Shown here in pieces: positions 1 through 10,300 of a DNA stretch of 64,000 bases. Position 1 is the stretch's first letter, and every line of letters starts with the position of its first letter. The notes under the pieces were generated by a model. It was given only the letters and a program-made list of their open reading frames with translations, did not search any database and was not told the origin of the DNA. The stretch is from Sphingomonas sp. R647 (GTDB lineage: Bacteria; Pseudomonadota; Alphaproteobacteria; Sphingomonadales; Sphingomonadaceae), in contig NZ_JAIQXT010000005.1 in NCBI RefSeq assembly GCF_020177055.1, forward strand, positions 434,001 to 498,000, read 5' to 3'. Position numbers and translations under genes: made by a program.

Positions 1-43
1 TCGCGCGGTCAATCTGGCGGTCGATCTCGGTCGGCACGGGCGT

Positions 44-1252
44 TTACAGAGCCTCCAGCTTGAACGTGTCGTTGGCGCCGCCGATCTGGTTCTGCGCCGC
101 GCCCTCGGCCCGGGCGATATAGCCCTTGGACTTTTCGACCTCGGTCGACAGCACGTTGACCGTGGTCTTCATATTGTCGAGCGCCTTCACCTTGAACGTG
201 TCGATCGCGTCCATCGTGTCATAGATATTCTGGAACGCGCGCTGCAGCGTTTCGATCGGGATCGTCGCCGACGCCGCCTGTTCGTGGATGCGGCCGGTAT
301 TGTCCTTGAGCAGCTTGCCGGTCGAATCGATGATGTTCGCGGTGGTCGTGTTGAGCGCGGTAATCTGGTCGAGCACCAGCCGCTGCGCGGTCAGCGCCTG
401 CGCCACCGTCACCGCAGTGCGCAGCGCGCCTACGGTAGTGGTGCTGGCGCGATCGACGCCCTTCACCAGCTCGACATTGTTCTTCTTGACCAGATCAAGC
501 GCAAGATAGCCCTGTACGGTGACCGCCATCTGGGTCAGCAGGTCTTGCGTGCGCTGGCGGGTGTAGAACAACGCGGTCTCGCGGATCGCCTTGGCCTTGG
601 CCGGATCGCTGTGATCCAACTCCAACGCCTTGTCCTCCAGCCGCTGATCCATCTCCTTCGAGATGTAGATCATCTGTTCAAGCCGACCCATCGCCGCCCA
701 CAGATTCTGCCGCTCAACATCGATCGCGGCATTGTCCATCAACAGCTCGTCCTTGCCGGACTGCAGGCTCTTGAGGATCGCCGAGATATGCCCCTGGCTC
801 GACTTGTAGCTGTCGAAATAATTGCGCAGCGAATTGCCGAACGGGATGATGCCGAACAGCTTCTTGCGCTGAGTCAGGCTGCCCTTCTTGCCGGGGTCGA
901 GATCCTCGACCACGCGGCGCAGCTCGGCCAGATCCTTGCCGACGCCGACATCCTTGTCCATCGCGCGGACCGGGCGATCGAGGAAGCGGTTGGACTGGCC
1001 CGCCGCGTCGCGGATTTCCTTTGATCCCATCGCGGTGATCGCATCGACGCGCTTGCCGAACTCGGGCGAGTTTACATCCTGCGCGACGAGGTCATCGATA
1101 AAGCCCTCGACCCGGGTCACCAGTTCGGACTTCTTGCCTTCATCGACGGGCACCAGTCCCGACATTTTCTCGATCGGACGTTCCTTCAGCGGCTCGGGCG
1201 CGGTCAGCACCAGATCGTCGGTCTTTTCGGCAGTCGCAGTCTCGGTCGCCAT
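44..1252 (-). CDS. TelA-family (toxic anion resistance) protein
   Basis: A 402-residue soluble, highly helical protein. The central block around LFGIIPFGNSLRNYFDSY, followed by SGKDELLMDN, and the long helical remainder match the TelA/KlaA family (PF05816), named for tellurite resistance although its biochemical role is unclear. No signal peptide or membrane segment is visible. I place the start at MATETATAEK because GGAGGG lies about six bases upstream; a longer reading adds 25 residues with no ribosome site. TelA genes are often followed by an XpaC-like gene; that side falls outside the window, so the operon partner cannot be checked. Family assignment is firm, and a tellurite role is only the family's name. 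Confidence 0.88.
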   Translation of the reverse strand: MATETATAEKTDDLVLTAPEPLKERPIEKMSGLVPVDEGKKSELVTRVEGFIDDLVAQDVNSPEFGKRVDAITAMGSKEIRDAAGQSNRFLDRPVRAMDKDVGVGKDLAELRRVVEDLDPGKKGSLTQRKKLFGIIPFGNSLRNYFDSYKSSQGHISAILKSLQSGKDELLMDNAAIDVERQNLWAAMGRLEQMIYISKEMDQRLEDKALELDHSDPAKAKAIRETALFYTRQRTQDLLTQMAVTVQGYLALDLVKKNNVELVKGVDRASTTTVGALRTAVTVAQALTAQRLVLDQITALNTTTANIIDSTGKLLKDNTGRIHEQAASATIPIETLQRAFQNIYDTMDAIDTFKVKALDNMKTTVNVLSTEVEKSKGYIARAEGAAQNQIGGANDTFKLEAL

Positions 1253-1318
1253 CCCATCCCTCCAGCGGTTCTCCCCTAGATGAACGGGAACCGCGTTGCC
1301 TTCAAGTGTATCGCAAAT

Positions 1319-1336
1319 ATAATACACGTGCGTTAT
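1319..1336. promoter_or_regulatory. Palindromic operator-like site between divergent genes
   Basis: An 18-base imperfect palindrome, ATAA-TA-CACGTG-CG-TTAT, lies in an AT-rich patch between the minus-strand telA-like gene and the plus-strand small secreted gene. CACGTG is a perfect core and the ATAA/TTAT ends match. It is suitably placed to control either promoter. The binding protein is unknown. Confidence 0.3.
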
Positions 1337-1408
1337 CGTGCAACCGACTGTGATTATCAGTGGTTGATGGCAAACAGGCTGTTAACGTCTTGGCCCTACG
1401 GAGGAGTC

Positions 1409-1576
1409 ATGGAACGCAGGCTCAGGATGATGATCGCCGGTTCGATCGCGGTGTGGGTGCCGGTGGCTTCGGCCGCCGCTGCGCGCCCTGCCGCAGTCGA
1501 TCTGGGGAAAGTCTATCGCCTGAAAGCCCAGCCCGCGAAGGATGCGCCCCCCGTCATGGAGGATCATGCGCGCTAG
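1409..1576 (+). CDS. Small secreted or anchored protein (55 aa), unknown function
   Basis: This short ORF has a strong ribosome site (GGAGGAG, two bases before ATG). Its first ~25 residues look like a signal peptide: MERRLRM, a hydrophobic stretch, then ASAAAARP. The remaining ~30 residues have no recognisable domain. Its stop lies 11 bases inside the next gene, whose own ribosome site is embedded here, so the two are probably translationally coupled. It could be a short leader or coupling peptide rather than a functional secreted protein. No family recognised. Confidence 0.5.
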   Translation: MERRLRMMIAGSIAVWVPVASAAAARPAAVDLGKVYRLKAQPAKDAPPVMEDHAR

Positions 1577-2510
1577 TTTGATCGCGGTTCTGCTGTCCGC
1601 GCTCGCCATCCCCGCTTCGGCATCGCAGGCAGATCTCTGCCAACAGACTTATGGCCAGCGCGCGTGCTCGGCGACTTCGCTCGCCCCGCTCCGCGCCGAA
1701 ATGGCGCACAAGTTCGCAGCGGTGATGGCGCTCGGCAACCGCACCGCGACCTGGCAGGCACGGCATGACGCGGTGCTGCGCGACATTCGCGCCGCGCTCG
1801 ACTATGACGGCAAGCCGATGGACGACGTCGCACTGGAACAGACGTTCCGCGACGCCATCGACGCGTATGACAAGGCGCTCGCGCAGGCGCAGGGCGTGCG
1901 CACGATGATAAAGACGCCATCGGCGCGCAGCCAGACGTGCATGGCCAAATGGCTGGACCGGGGGTGCGGGGTGACCGCGTCGGGCGTCCTGTGGCGCAAG
2001 GACGGCCAGCCGGTCCATTGGCAGATGATGGACGGCGCTTCGGGTGACGACGGCATCGGCGCGGGCATCGTTCTGTGGGCCGAAAGCGGACACGGCACCG
2101 CAAAGGCGATCGGATGGTCGTTCGACGGCGTTGTTTATGAGCCGCCACGCATGACGCAGGACGGGATGATCTGGGTGCCAGGCCGCACGATGGGCACCGG
2201 TAATGGCAATGCCGACCTGCTGTTCAAATGGGACGCGGCGAGCAAAAGCTGGCAGGACATCGAGCTCGAAAGCTGGCGCGACGCCCTGCCCGCAAAGCTG
2301 CCCACGGGGTTCGGCATCTGGAAGGGCGTCGATTATGATTTCGAGGGGATGGCGGCGACCAGCAAGCTGTGGCGCGACAAGGATCCCAATTGCTGCCCGA
2401 GCGGCGGCGACGCGCTGCTCGAGTTCTCGATTGCGGGGCGGCGTCTGGTGCTCAACGCGGCGCGCTTCGATATCGTCGACAAATGGGCGCGGCCCGCAAC
2501 GGGATCCTGA
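1566..2510 (+). CDS. Secreted protein of unknown function
   Basis: 314 residues from the start MRASLIAVLLSALAIPASAS, a classical Sec signal peptide cleaved after ASA. ATG at 1566 is preferred because it puts the signal peptide at the N-terminus and GGAGGA lies just upstream, although the spacing is only two bases; an in-frame ATG at 1542 adds eight residues. The mature protein has several cysteines (CQQTYGQRAC near the N-terminus, a CC pair near residue 275), which suits a periplasmic disulphide-bonded protein. No family recognised. It overlaps the preceding 55-residue ORF by 11 bases. Confidence 0.75.
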   Translation: MRASLIAVLLSALAIPASASQADLCQQTYGQRACSATSLAPLRAEMAHKFAAVMALGNRTATWQARHDAVLRDIRAALDYDGKPMDDVALEQTFRDAIDAYDKALAQAQGVRTMIKTPSARSQTCMAKWLDRGCGVTASGVLWRKDGQPVHWQMMDGASGDDGIGAGIVLWAESGHGTAKAIGWSFDGVVYEPPRMTQDGMIWVPGRTMGTGNGNADLLFKWDAASKSWQDIELESWRDALPAKLPTGFGIWKGVDYDFEGMAATSKLWRDKDPNCCPSGGDALLEFSIAGRRLVLNAARFDIVDKWARPATGS

Positions 2511-2620
2511 CCGCAGATCCCAAAATGAGTAACTCGAACTGCCAGTGAATCCCTACGCACCCGGATTTTAGACCTTTTTTTACATGCTTCACGCCATGGT
2601 TCAGCCGGGCGGAGGGCGGC

Positions 2621-3157
2621 ATGAAGGGCGTGATTTTCAATATCCTCGAACAGGTGGTCGTCGAACAACTCGGCGATGGCACCTGGGACGACCTGCTCGA
2701 TGCCACGGGCCTCGACGGCGCGTACACGTCGCTGGGGAGCTATCCGGATAGCGAGATCATGGCGTTGGTCGATGCCGCATCGGGTGCACTGGGCAAGACG
2801 CCGGCGGACATTCTGCGCTGGTTCGGCGCGCAGGCAATCCCGCGCCTGGCAGTAAAATATCCCGCTTTCTTCGACAATCAGCCCGATGCACGAAACTTCC
2901 TGCTCAGCGTCAACGGGATCATCCACCCGGAGGTGCGCAAGCTCTATTCAGGCGCCGGATGCCCGCATTTCCAGTTCAAGGAACAGGCCGGCGAACTGCT
3001 GATCGGCTATAATTCGCCGCGCAAATTGTGCGCACTCGCGCACGGGTTCATCGAAGGGGGCGCCACCCATTATGGCGAGACCGTCACCGTGGAGCATCGC
3101 CGGTGCATGCATGACGGTGCCGACGACTGTCAGCTCGCGGTCAAATGGGTGTCCTGA
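2621..3157 (+). CDS. H-NOX heme nitric-oxide sensor protein
   Basis: A 178-residue stand-alone H-NOX (HNOB, PF07700) domain, the usual full length. The proximal heme ligand is His102 (NGIIHPEVRKLY) and the propionate-binding YxSxR motif is Tyr130/Ser132/Arg134 (YNSPR). The position equivalent to the O2-stabilising distal Tyr140 of Thermoanaerobacter H-NOX is leucine (Leu139), so the protein should bind NO and CO but discriminate against O2. The gene overlaps the GAF-GGDEF-EAL gene by 13 bases. This is the arrangement in which NO-bound H-NOX modulates a partner cyclic-di-GMP enzyme (Shewanella and Legionella examples). Assignment is firm; NO as signal is inferred from the missing tyrosine. Confidence 0.96.
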   Translation: MKGVIFNILEQVVVEQLGDGTWDDLLDATGLDGAYTSLGSYPDSEIMALVDAASGALGKTPADILRWFGAQAIPRLAVKYPAFFDNQPDARNFLLSVNGIIHPEVRKLYSGAGCPHFQFKEQAGELLIGYNSPRKLCALAHGFIEGGATHYGETVTVEHRRCMHDGADDCQLAVKWVS

Positions 3158-5151
3158 ACCCCGTCAGTTTCGACGTTTCGGATGCGATCGATCTCGCGCA
3201 GGAACTCGCGCGCGCTCAACGTGCGCTCCGGCGCGAACGCGCCGCGCGCGATGAAGCAGAGACGATTGCCGAGAAGGGTCTGCGCGATCTCTATCTGGCG
3301 CAGCAGCGCGCCGGCTTGCTTCAACGCATCGCCACGGTCGCCAATCAATCATCGGCAGTGCGTGAAGCGCTCGATTTTGCGCTGGTCGAGCTCTGCGAAT
3401 TCACCGAATCGGCTTTCGGCAACGTCTATCTGACCGCATCGGATGGCGAATCGATGGAGCCTGCCGGAATCTGGTATTCCTCCGAACCCGAAGACCTTGC
3501 CGACTTCATCGGCTTTTCACTCAACCATAGCTTCGCGAAGGGCGAGGGGCTGCCCGGCCGCGTGCTCGCCGATCTGCGCCCGCACTGGTTGTACGACCTG
3601 CGCAATGCCACCAATTTCCCCCGGCGTGACGTCGCGCGGACGGCGGGTCTGAACTGTGCCTTCGCCTTTCCGGTGATGGTCGGCAACCGGATCGAGGCCG
3701 TGATCGAGTTTTTCGCTCGCGACAATCGCGACGCAGATCCCGTGCTGCTCGACCTGACCGCCCAGATCGGCACCCAGTTGGGCCGCGTGATCGAGCGTGA
3801 CAGGTTCAACGCCAAGCTTATCTTCGACGCGCTTCACGATCCACTGACCGGCCTGCCCAATCGGGCCTTGTTCATGGATCGCATCGAACAGGCGCTGCGC
3901 CGTCGCGAACGGCATCCCGATCAGGGCATCGCGGTACTGTTCATCGATCTGGACGGGTTCAAATATGTCAACGACAGCGTCGGCCATTATGCGGGCGACG
4001 CGATCCTGTGCACGACGGCGGATCGGTTTCGCGAAGCGCTTGAAACCGCGCTCGGCGACTCGCGCGCCAGCGCCCAATGGACGCTGGCGCGACTGGGCGG
4101 GGATGAATTTACCGTCGTGCTCGACGATTTCGATGACGCAGGCCTGCCGCTCCGCATCGCATCGGCGCTGCTGAACGCTGCGTCGCTGCCGCATGAAGTT
4201 GAAGGCACCGAAGTGGTCGGCGGCGCCAGCATCGGTATCGCCGAGGCAAACAGCCCAGCGACGACGTCGATCGAACTGCTGCGCAACGCCGACACCGCCA
4301 TGTACGCGGCCAAGGCGCGCGGCCGCGGCCAGGCCGCGCTGTTCGACGACGCATTGCGCACACGCGCGCTCAACCGCCTGCATATCGAAAATGGCCTACG
4401 CCGCGCGCTGCAACGCGGTGAGTTCCGTCTGTTCTTTCAGCCCATTGTCGACATGGGAAGCGATGCGCTGGTCGGGTTCGAAGCGCTGCTGCGGTGGGAG
4501 CGCCAGCGCGGCGAGATCGTGTCGCCGGCCGAATTCATCGAGGTGGCGGAGGAAACCGGCCTGATCGTCGCGATCGGCGAATGGGCACTCAACGAGGCGT
4601 GTCTGGCAGCGTCGCGGTGGAACCGGCGCTTTCCCGGGCGATCGCTGACGATGAGCGTTAACGTCTCGCCACGGCAATTCGCTCAGCCAGGCTTCGCAAA
4701 GATTGTGCGGGCGGCAATCGCAACGAGTGGGATCGCGCCCGGAACGCTTGCGCTTGAGATCACCGAGAGTATCGCCATCGCGCAGCCCGAACGCGCAATC
4801 CGCGTGATGCGCGATCTGGCGGATATCGGGGTCAAGATCAGTCTCGATGACTTCGGGACCGGCTATTCCTCGCTCGGCAACCTTCACCGCTATCCGTTCA
4901 ACACGCTCAAGCTGGACCGGTCGTTCATCGTCGGCATGAGCGCGGTCGACCGGCGCAAGGGCGTCGGGATCGTCCAGGCGGTGCTCGACCTGGCGAATAC
5001 CATGGATATGGCCGTCGTCGCCGAGGGCATCGAAACCATCGGCCAGCGCAATCGGCTGCGCGAGATGGGATGCACCTTTGCCCAGGGCTATCTCTATTCA
5101 CGGCCCGTCGACGCCGACTCTGCAGAGCGGTTGATCGCCGCGACCGCTTAG
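3145..5151 (+). CDS. GAF-GGDEF-EAL cyclic-di-GMP signalling protein, H-NOX partner
   Basis: 668 residues. A helical coiled-coil (about 15-60) is followed by a GAF-like sensor domain (60-215), GGDEF (about 225-400) and EAL (about 410-665). The GGDEF motif is intact at 318-322, so diguanylate cyclase activity is possible. The allosteric RxxD site that normally sits nine residues upstream is replaced by SAQW (309-312), so product inhibition at this site should be absent. The EAL domain keeps EAL (446-448), the NVSPRQF block, LEITES, DDFGTGYSS and KLDRSFI, so it should be an active phosphodiesterase. No membrane segment is visible. The 13-base overlap with the H-NOX gene argues for a co-translated NO-to-c-di-GMP module. 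Which activity dominates cannot be told from sequence. Confidence 0.95.
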   Translation: MGVLNPVSFDVSDAIDLAQELARAQRALRRERAARDEAETIAEKGLRDLYLAQQRAGLLQRIATVANQSSAVREALDFALVELCEFTESAFGNVYLTASDGESMEPAGIWYSSEPEDLADFIGFSLNHSFAKGEGLPGRVLADLRPHWLYDLRNATNFPRRDVARTAGLNCAFAFPVMVGNRIEAVIEFFARDNRDADPVLLDLTAQIGTQLGRVIERDRFNAKLIFDALHDPLTGLPNRALFMDRIEQALRRRERHPDQGIAVLFIDLDGFKYVNDSVGHYAGDAILCTTADRFREALETALGDSRASAQWTLARLGGDEFTVVLDDFDDAGLPLRIASALLNAASLPHEVEGTEVVGGASIGIAEANSPATTSIELLRNADTAMYAAKARGRGQAALFDDALRTRALNRLHIENGLRRALQRGEFRLFFQPIVDMGSDALVGFEALLRWERQRGEIVSPAEFIEVAEETGLIVAIGEWALNEACLAASRWNRRFPGRSLTMSVNVSPRQFAQPGFAKIVRAAIATSGIAPGTLALEITESIAIAQPERAIRVMRDLADIGVKISLDDFGTGYSSLGNLHRYPFNTLKLDRSFIVGMSAVDRRKGVGIVQAVLDLANTMDMAVVAEGIETIGQRNRLREMGCTFAQGYLYSRPVDADSAERLIAATA

Positions 5152-5220
5152 GTCTTCCCGCAGTGCGACATTTCCGCTAAGGGCGCCCGCACCGCACTTC
5201 TGCGATATCCAGGAACTCGT

Positions 5221-7056
5221 ATGAATCTCCGCAACGTGGCGATCATCGCCCACGTCGACCATGGCAAGACCACGCTCGTCGACCAGCTCTTCCGTCAGTC
5301 CGGCACGTTCCGCGACAACCAGCGCGTTGAAGAGCGTGCGATGGATTCCAACGACCTGGAAAAGGAGCGCGGAATCACGATTCTGGCCAAGCCGACCTCG
5401 GTCGACTGGTCGCCCGACGGAACCGAGGCGAACTCGATCCGCATCAACATCGTCGATACGCCCGGCCACGCCGACTTCGGCGGTGAGGTGGAGCGCATCC
5501 TGTCGATGGTCGACGGCGTCGTCCTGCTGGTCGATTCGTCGGAAGGCGCGATGCCGCAGACCAAGTTCGTGACCGGCAAGGCGCTCGCGCTGGGCCTGCG
5601 TCCGATCGTCGTGGTCAACAAGGTTGACCGCCCCGACCAGCGTATTCAGGAAGTGCTGGACGAAGTGTTCGACCTGTTCGTCAGCCTGGACGCGAATGAC
5701 GACCAGCTCGACTTCCCGGTCCTCTACGCATCGGGCCGCAACGGCTATGCCAGCGATGATCCCGACCGGCGTGAGGGCACGCTCGCCCCGCTGTTCCAGA
5801 AGATCGTCGACCATGTCCCGCCACCCGCGCTGGACATCGACGCGCCGTTCACCTTCCTCGTCACCCTGCTCGACCGCGACAACTTCCTCGGCCGCGTGCT
5901 GACCGGTCGCGTGACCAGCGGCAAGGTGCGCGCGAACCAGGCGATCCATGCGCTCGACATGGACGGCAACATCATCGAGACCGGCCGCGCGTCGAAGATC
6001 ATGACCTTCCGCGGCCTCGACCGCGTGCCGACCGACGAAGCGCAGGCGGGCGACATCATCTCGCTCGCCGGCCTTGCCGTCGCGACCGTGTCGAACACCA
6101 TCGCCGACATTTCGGTCAGCGTGCCGATCCAGGCACAGCCGATCGATCCGCCGACGCTGTCGATGCGCTTTGCGGTCAACGATTCGCCGATGGCGGGGCG
6201 TGAGGGCACCAAGGTGACCAGCCGCATGATCCGCGACCGCCTGTTCCGCGAAGCCGAATCGAACGTCGCGATCAAGGTGACCGAAGCAGCCGACAAGGAC
6301 AGCTTCGAAGTCGCCGGCCGTGGCGAGCTTCAGCTGGGCGTCCTGATCGAAACGATGCGCCGCGAAGGCTTCGAACTCGGCATCAGCCGCCCGCGCGTGC
6401 TGCTTCAGGAAGAAGACGGCCAGAAGATGGAGCCGTATGAAACGGTCATCATCGACGTGGACGAGGAATATTCGGGCACGGTCGTCGACAAGATGAACAT
6501 CCGCAAGGCCGAGATGACCGACATGCGTCCGTCGGGCGGTGGCAAGACGCGCATCACCTTCAGCGCACCCAGCCGCGGCATGATCGGTTACCATGGCGAG
6601 TTCCTGTCGGACACGCGCGGCACCGGCATCATGAACCGACTGTTCGAGAAGTACGGCCCGTACAAGGGCACGATCGAGGGCCGCAAGAACGGCGTGCTGA
6701 TCTCCAACGGTTCGGGCGAGGCCAATGCCTATTCGCTCAACACGCTGGAAGAGCGCGGCATCCTGTTCGTCGGTCACGGCGAAGCGCTGTACGAAGGCAT
6801 GATCATCGGCGAGAACGCCAAGCCGGACGACCTTGAGGTCAATCCGATGCGCGCCAAGCAGCTGTCCAACGTCCGTTCGTCGGGCAAGGACGACGCAATC
6901 CGCCTGACCCCGCCCAAGAAGATGACGCTGGAGCAGGCCATCGCGTACATCGACGATGACGAGATGGTCGAGGTGACGCCGAAGACGATCCGCCTGCGCA
7001 AGCGCTTCCTCGACCCGCACGAGCGCAAGCGCGCGAGCCGCGCCAAGGCAGCTTGA
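5221..7056 (+). CDS. typA: Ribosome-associated translational GTPase TypA/BipA
   Basis: 611 residues, full length for TypA/BipA, an EF-G-like GTPase that binds the 70S ribosome and aids 50S assembly and stress or low-temperature growth. G1 is AHVDHGKTT (10-18), then [16 protein letters not shown] and NKVD, followed by EF-G-like domains and the TypA C-terminal domain (motifs GRGELQLG and [14 protein letters not shown]). ATG is preceded by AGGAAC. It is monocistronic: 69 bases separate it from the upstream GGDEF-EAL gene, and a strong terminator follows. Confidence 0.97.
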   Translation: MNLRNVAIIAHVDHGKTTLVDQLFRQSGTFRDNQRVEERAMDSNDLEKERGITILAKPTSVDWSPDGTEANSIRINIVDTPGHADFGGEVERILSMVDGVVLLVDSSEGAMPQTKFVTGKALALGLRPIVVVNKVDRPDQRIQEVLDEVFDLFVSLDANDDQLDFPVLYASGRNGYASDDPDRREGTLAPLFQKIVDHVPPPALDIDAPFTFLVTLLDRDNFLGRVLTGRVTSGKVRANQAIHALDMDGNIIETGRASKIMTFRGLDRVPTDEAQAGDIISLAGLAVATVSNTIADISVSVPIQAQPIDPPTLSMRFAVNDSPMAGREGTKVTSRMIRDRLFREAESNVAIKVTEAADKDSFEVAGRGELQLGVLIETMRREGFELGISRPRVLLQEEDGQKMEPYETVIIDVDEEYSGTVVDKMNIRKAEMTDMRPSGGGKTRITFSAPSRGMIGYHGEFLSDTRGTGIMNRLFEKYGPYKGTIEGRKNGVLISNGSGEANAYSLNTLEERGILFVGHGEALYEGMIIGENAKPDDLEVNPMRAKQLSNVRSSGKDDAIRLTPPKKMTLEQAIAYIDDDEMVEVTPKTIRLRKRFLDPHERKRASRAKAA

Positions 7057-7087
7057 GGGGGACCCTCAGCTTAGGTTGAACAAGAAG

Positions 7088-7116
7088 GCGCCGGGGGAAA
7101 CTCCGGCGCTTTTTTG
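7088..7116 (+). terminator. Rho-independent terminator of typA
   Basis: GCGCCGG at 7088-7094 pairs with CCGGCGC at 7103-7109 across an eight-base loop. It is followed directly by TTTTTT. Confidence 0.9.
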
Positions 7117-7394
7117 TTGATCGCGTCGCCTCCAGGTATCGGCGGTCATGCCGCTGGAGCGATGCGGGTCGGCACCATGGCACGCAGATCACCGAACCTC
7201 GATTTCTAGGCAAATGGTTCAATCCAAAGCGGAAATCGTTTCGCAGCCGGACTGTGGCCACTGGGCAACACCGATCGAAAATGTCAGGCGCAAGACATAA
7301 ACTTGCGTCTGCCCGTGGGTCCGTGTCGGGGTCGCCAGCGTTGCTATGCCGATCGTTCAGTCCGGACGACGCGTCATCGAAAGCTCTCCCCCAT
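7117..7394 (+). other. Intergenic region upstream of the autotransporter
   Basis: About 280 bases with no supportable gene. It contains a short hairpin, CGCAAG-acataaa-CTTGCG (about 7290-7309), in the presumed 5' leader of the autotransporter mRNA. I see no clear sigma-70 promoter or ribosome site. ORFs crossing it on either strand are shadows with no start signal. Confidence 0.4.
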
Positions 7395-10300
7395 ATGCCC
7401 ATGCTCCACATTTCCCAGTCGCCACGCACGCGCGCACGCTTCACCCTGGCCTCGGCGCTCGCCGGAACTGCATCTGCCTTGCTTCTGGCATTGCCGTCCG
7501 CAGCGCTGGCTCAGGAAGAATGCGGTGCCGCACCGGCGACCGCTGGAACCGTGGTCTGCACCCGAGCGGGCAACCCCTATACGAACGGGGTCACCTACAT
7601 CGCCCCGCCCGCCGACCTCACCATCGTGCTGCAGGACGGTGTGCGCATCGACACCACCGGCGGCCTCAATCTCGGTCTGCTCGCGGTCGGCGACAATGCC
7701 TTTACGATCGAAGGTGGAACGAACACGCTGATCACCAGCGACAGCTTCGGTGCCCTCGTGTCAAACAACACCGATCCGATTTCCGTGACGCTCGACCGGA
7801 TCGTCACCAACGGCGCGAATAATTTCGGCCTGATCGTCAGCTCGTCGGAGGGCTCGATCACGACGAGCACCAACGCGATTACCACCAATGGCGCCAATGC
7901 CGACGGGATCAGCGCCAGCACCGACACCAGCGCGATCACCATCCGTTCGGGCAGCGTCACGACCAGCGGCCAGAACGCGATCGGCATCGACGCCAACAGC
8001 GATTTCGGCAATCTCAACATCACCTCGGGTACGATCACCACCAGCGGCGTAGGCGGCGGCGGCTTTAGCGGCGGCGCGGTCGGCATTCTTGCCCAGACCG
8101 GCGGCACCGGCACGGTCACCGTCAACTCGACCACGATCAACACCGCCGGAACCGACGCCTTCGGGATCCGTGCCGTGTCGAACACCGGCGCGGTATCGGT
8201 GACCTCGGGAACGATCGGCACCACCGGCCTCAACGCTGACGGCATCACCGTCACCACGGCAGGCACCGCGACGATCAATGGCGGCGCGATCACTACCACG
8301 GGTGCGAATGCTGATGGCATCGTCGCCAGCGGCGTCACCGGTGCCAACATCAACTTCACCGCGATCAGCACCACCGGCGCCAACGCAAATGGTGTGCTCG
8401 TCCCGGCAGGTGTTGCGTTCTTCGGCCCGCGCGCAACCGCAACCACCACGGTCAATGGCGGCAGCGTCAGCACGGTCGGCGCAACATCGGATGGCGTGCG
8501 CGCGATCGCCGGCACCGGCTCCGCGACGGTCAATGTCACCGGGAACATCTCGACCCAGGGCGCGAACAGCCGCGGCATCTTCGCCACCGGCCCGACCGGC
8601 GTGACCGTCACCAACGGCGGAACGATCACCACAGCTGGCGTCACCTCCAACGGTGTCGACGCGTCGAGCACGGCTGGCCCGGTCGCCGTCACGGTCAATA
8701 ACGTGACCACCACCGGCAACGGCTCGCGCGCCGTCGTCGTCAATGCGACGACCGGCAACGCCACCGCAACGGTCAATGGCGCAGTGCGCGCGCTCGGCAC
8801 CACCGCAGATGCGCTGACCGTCACCAGCGGCGGCAACAGCGTCGTCAATGTCGGCGCCGGCGGCTCGTTCGCCACCAGTCAGGGCAACTCGATCGTCCTG
8901 AATTCGGTGGGCACCAGCACGCTCAACAACGCCGGAACGATCGCCAATAACGCCAATGGCTTCGCGCTCGTCGCCAACGGCGGGCCGATCACGATCAACA
9001 ACAGCGGCAACCTGTCGTCCGACATCGTCCTGACCGCAGGTGCGGACCGCATCAACAACAGCGGAACCTTCACCGTCGGCGCCAACCCAGACTTCGGGGC
9101 GGGCAGCGACAGCTTCGTCAACAGCGGGCTGATCCTGGTCGGATCCGGAGCGACCGCGACCGTCGCGCCGACGTTCACCGGTCTCGAAAGCATGACCAAC
9201 AGCGGCACCATCGATCTGCGCAATGGCCGCGCAGGCGACACGCTGACCCTGCCCGGCACCTATGCCGGCGCGAACGGCACGCTCGGCCTCGACGTCACGC
9301 TCGGCGCGACCCCGGTGACCGATCAGCTGATCATCGGCGGCGTTGCCAGCGGCACCACGACCATCCAGCTCAACCAGCTGGCCGGAAGCCAGCCGGTCCT
9401 GAACTCGGGCACCGTGCTGGTCCGCGCGGCGACCGGATCGGCTGCCAATGCGTTCGATCTGGCGGGCGGCTCGCTCGATGCGGGCTTCGTCCGGCTCGAA
9501 GTCGTCTTCGACGCCGCCACCGGCACCTACTCGCTGACCGGCGCACCGAGCGACAGCGCCTTCCGCACGCTCAGCTTCAACGAGGGTGTTCGTAGCCTGT
9601 GGCTGAAGTCGGCCGACACCGTGTCGGGGCAGCTTCGCGCCCGCCGCGATGCACTGTGGACGCAAGGCGGCGGCGATGTCGCCGGTCGCTTCTGGACCCA
9701 GATGCATGGGTCGGTCGAAACCCGTGGCGGCAGCCGCAACTTCAACACCTTTGGCCAGTCGCGCCTGACCGACACCGGCTATGAGCAGGATTATTTCGGC
9801 GGTCAGATCGGCTTCGATGTCAGCGGTGCGAGTGGTGAGCGTGGCGGCTTCGCCTTCGGCGTCACGGGCGGCTACACGAATTCGTCGATGAACTTCGCGG
9901 GGTCGGCCGACCGGCTGAGCTTCGACGTCATCAACGGTGGCGTTTATGGCAGCTTCACGTCGGGCAACATCTTCGTCAACGCGATCGGCAAGTACGACTA
10001 TTTCTGGTCGAAGGCGAACATGGCGGGCGCAGGGTTCCGCGCTGACACCAACGGCGGCGTCTATGGCGCGCGGGCAGAGGCGGGCATCCGTTTCGGCAGC
10101 GACAGCTTCTTCGTCGAGCCGGCGGCCAGCATCTCGTATGTGAAGAACGACTTCGACGATCTGTCGCTCAATGGCACGACCGTCAGCTTCGATGATGAAG
10201 ACGGCCTGCGCGGACGCGCCGGCGGCCGCATCGGCGGGGCCTTCGGCATCGGCGGCGGTGCAGAAGCCGCGGTCTATGTGGGCGGCAATTACGTCCATGA

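Noticed and set aside
5098..7020. A 640-residue minus-strand ORF opposite typA
   Set aside because: It is a mirror of typA codon bias: composition is rich in Arg, His, Asp and Val with no family pattern or ribosome site.
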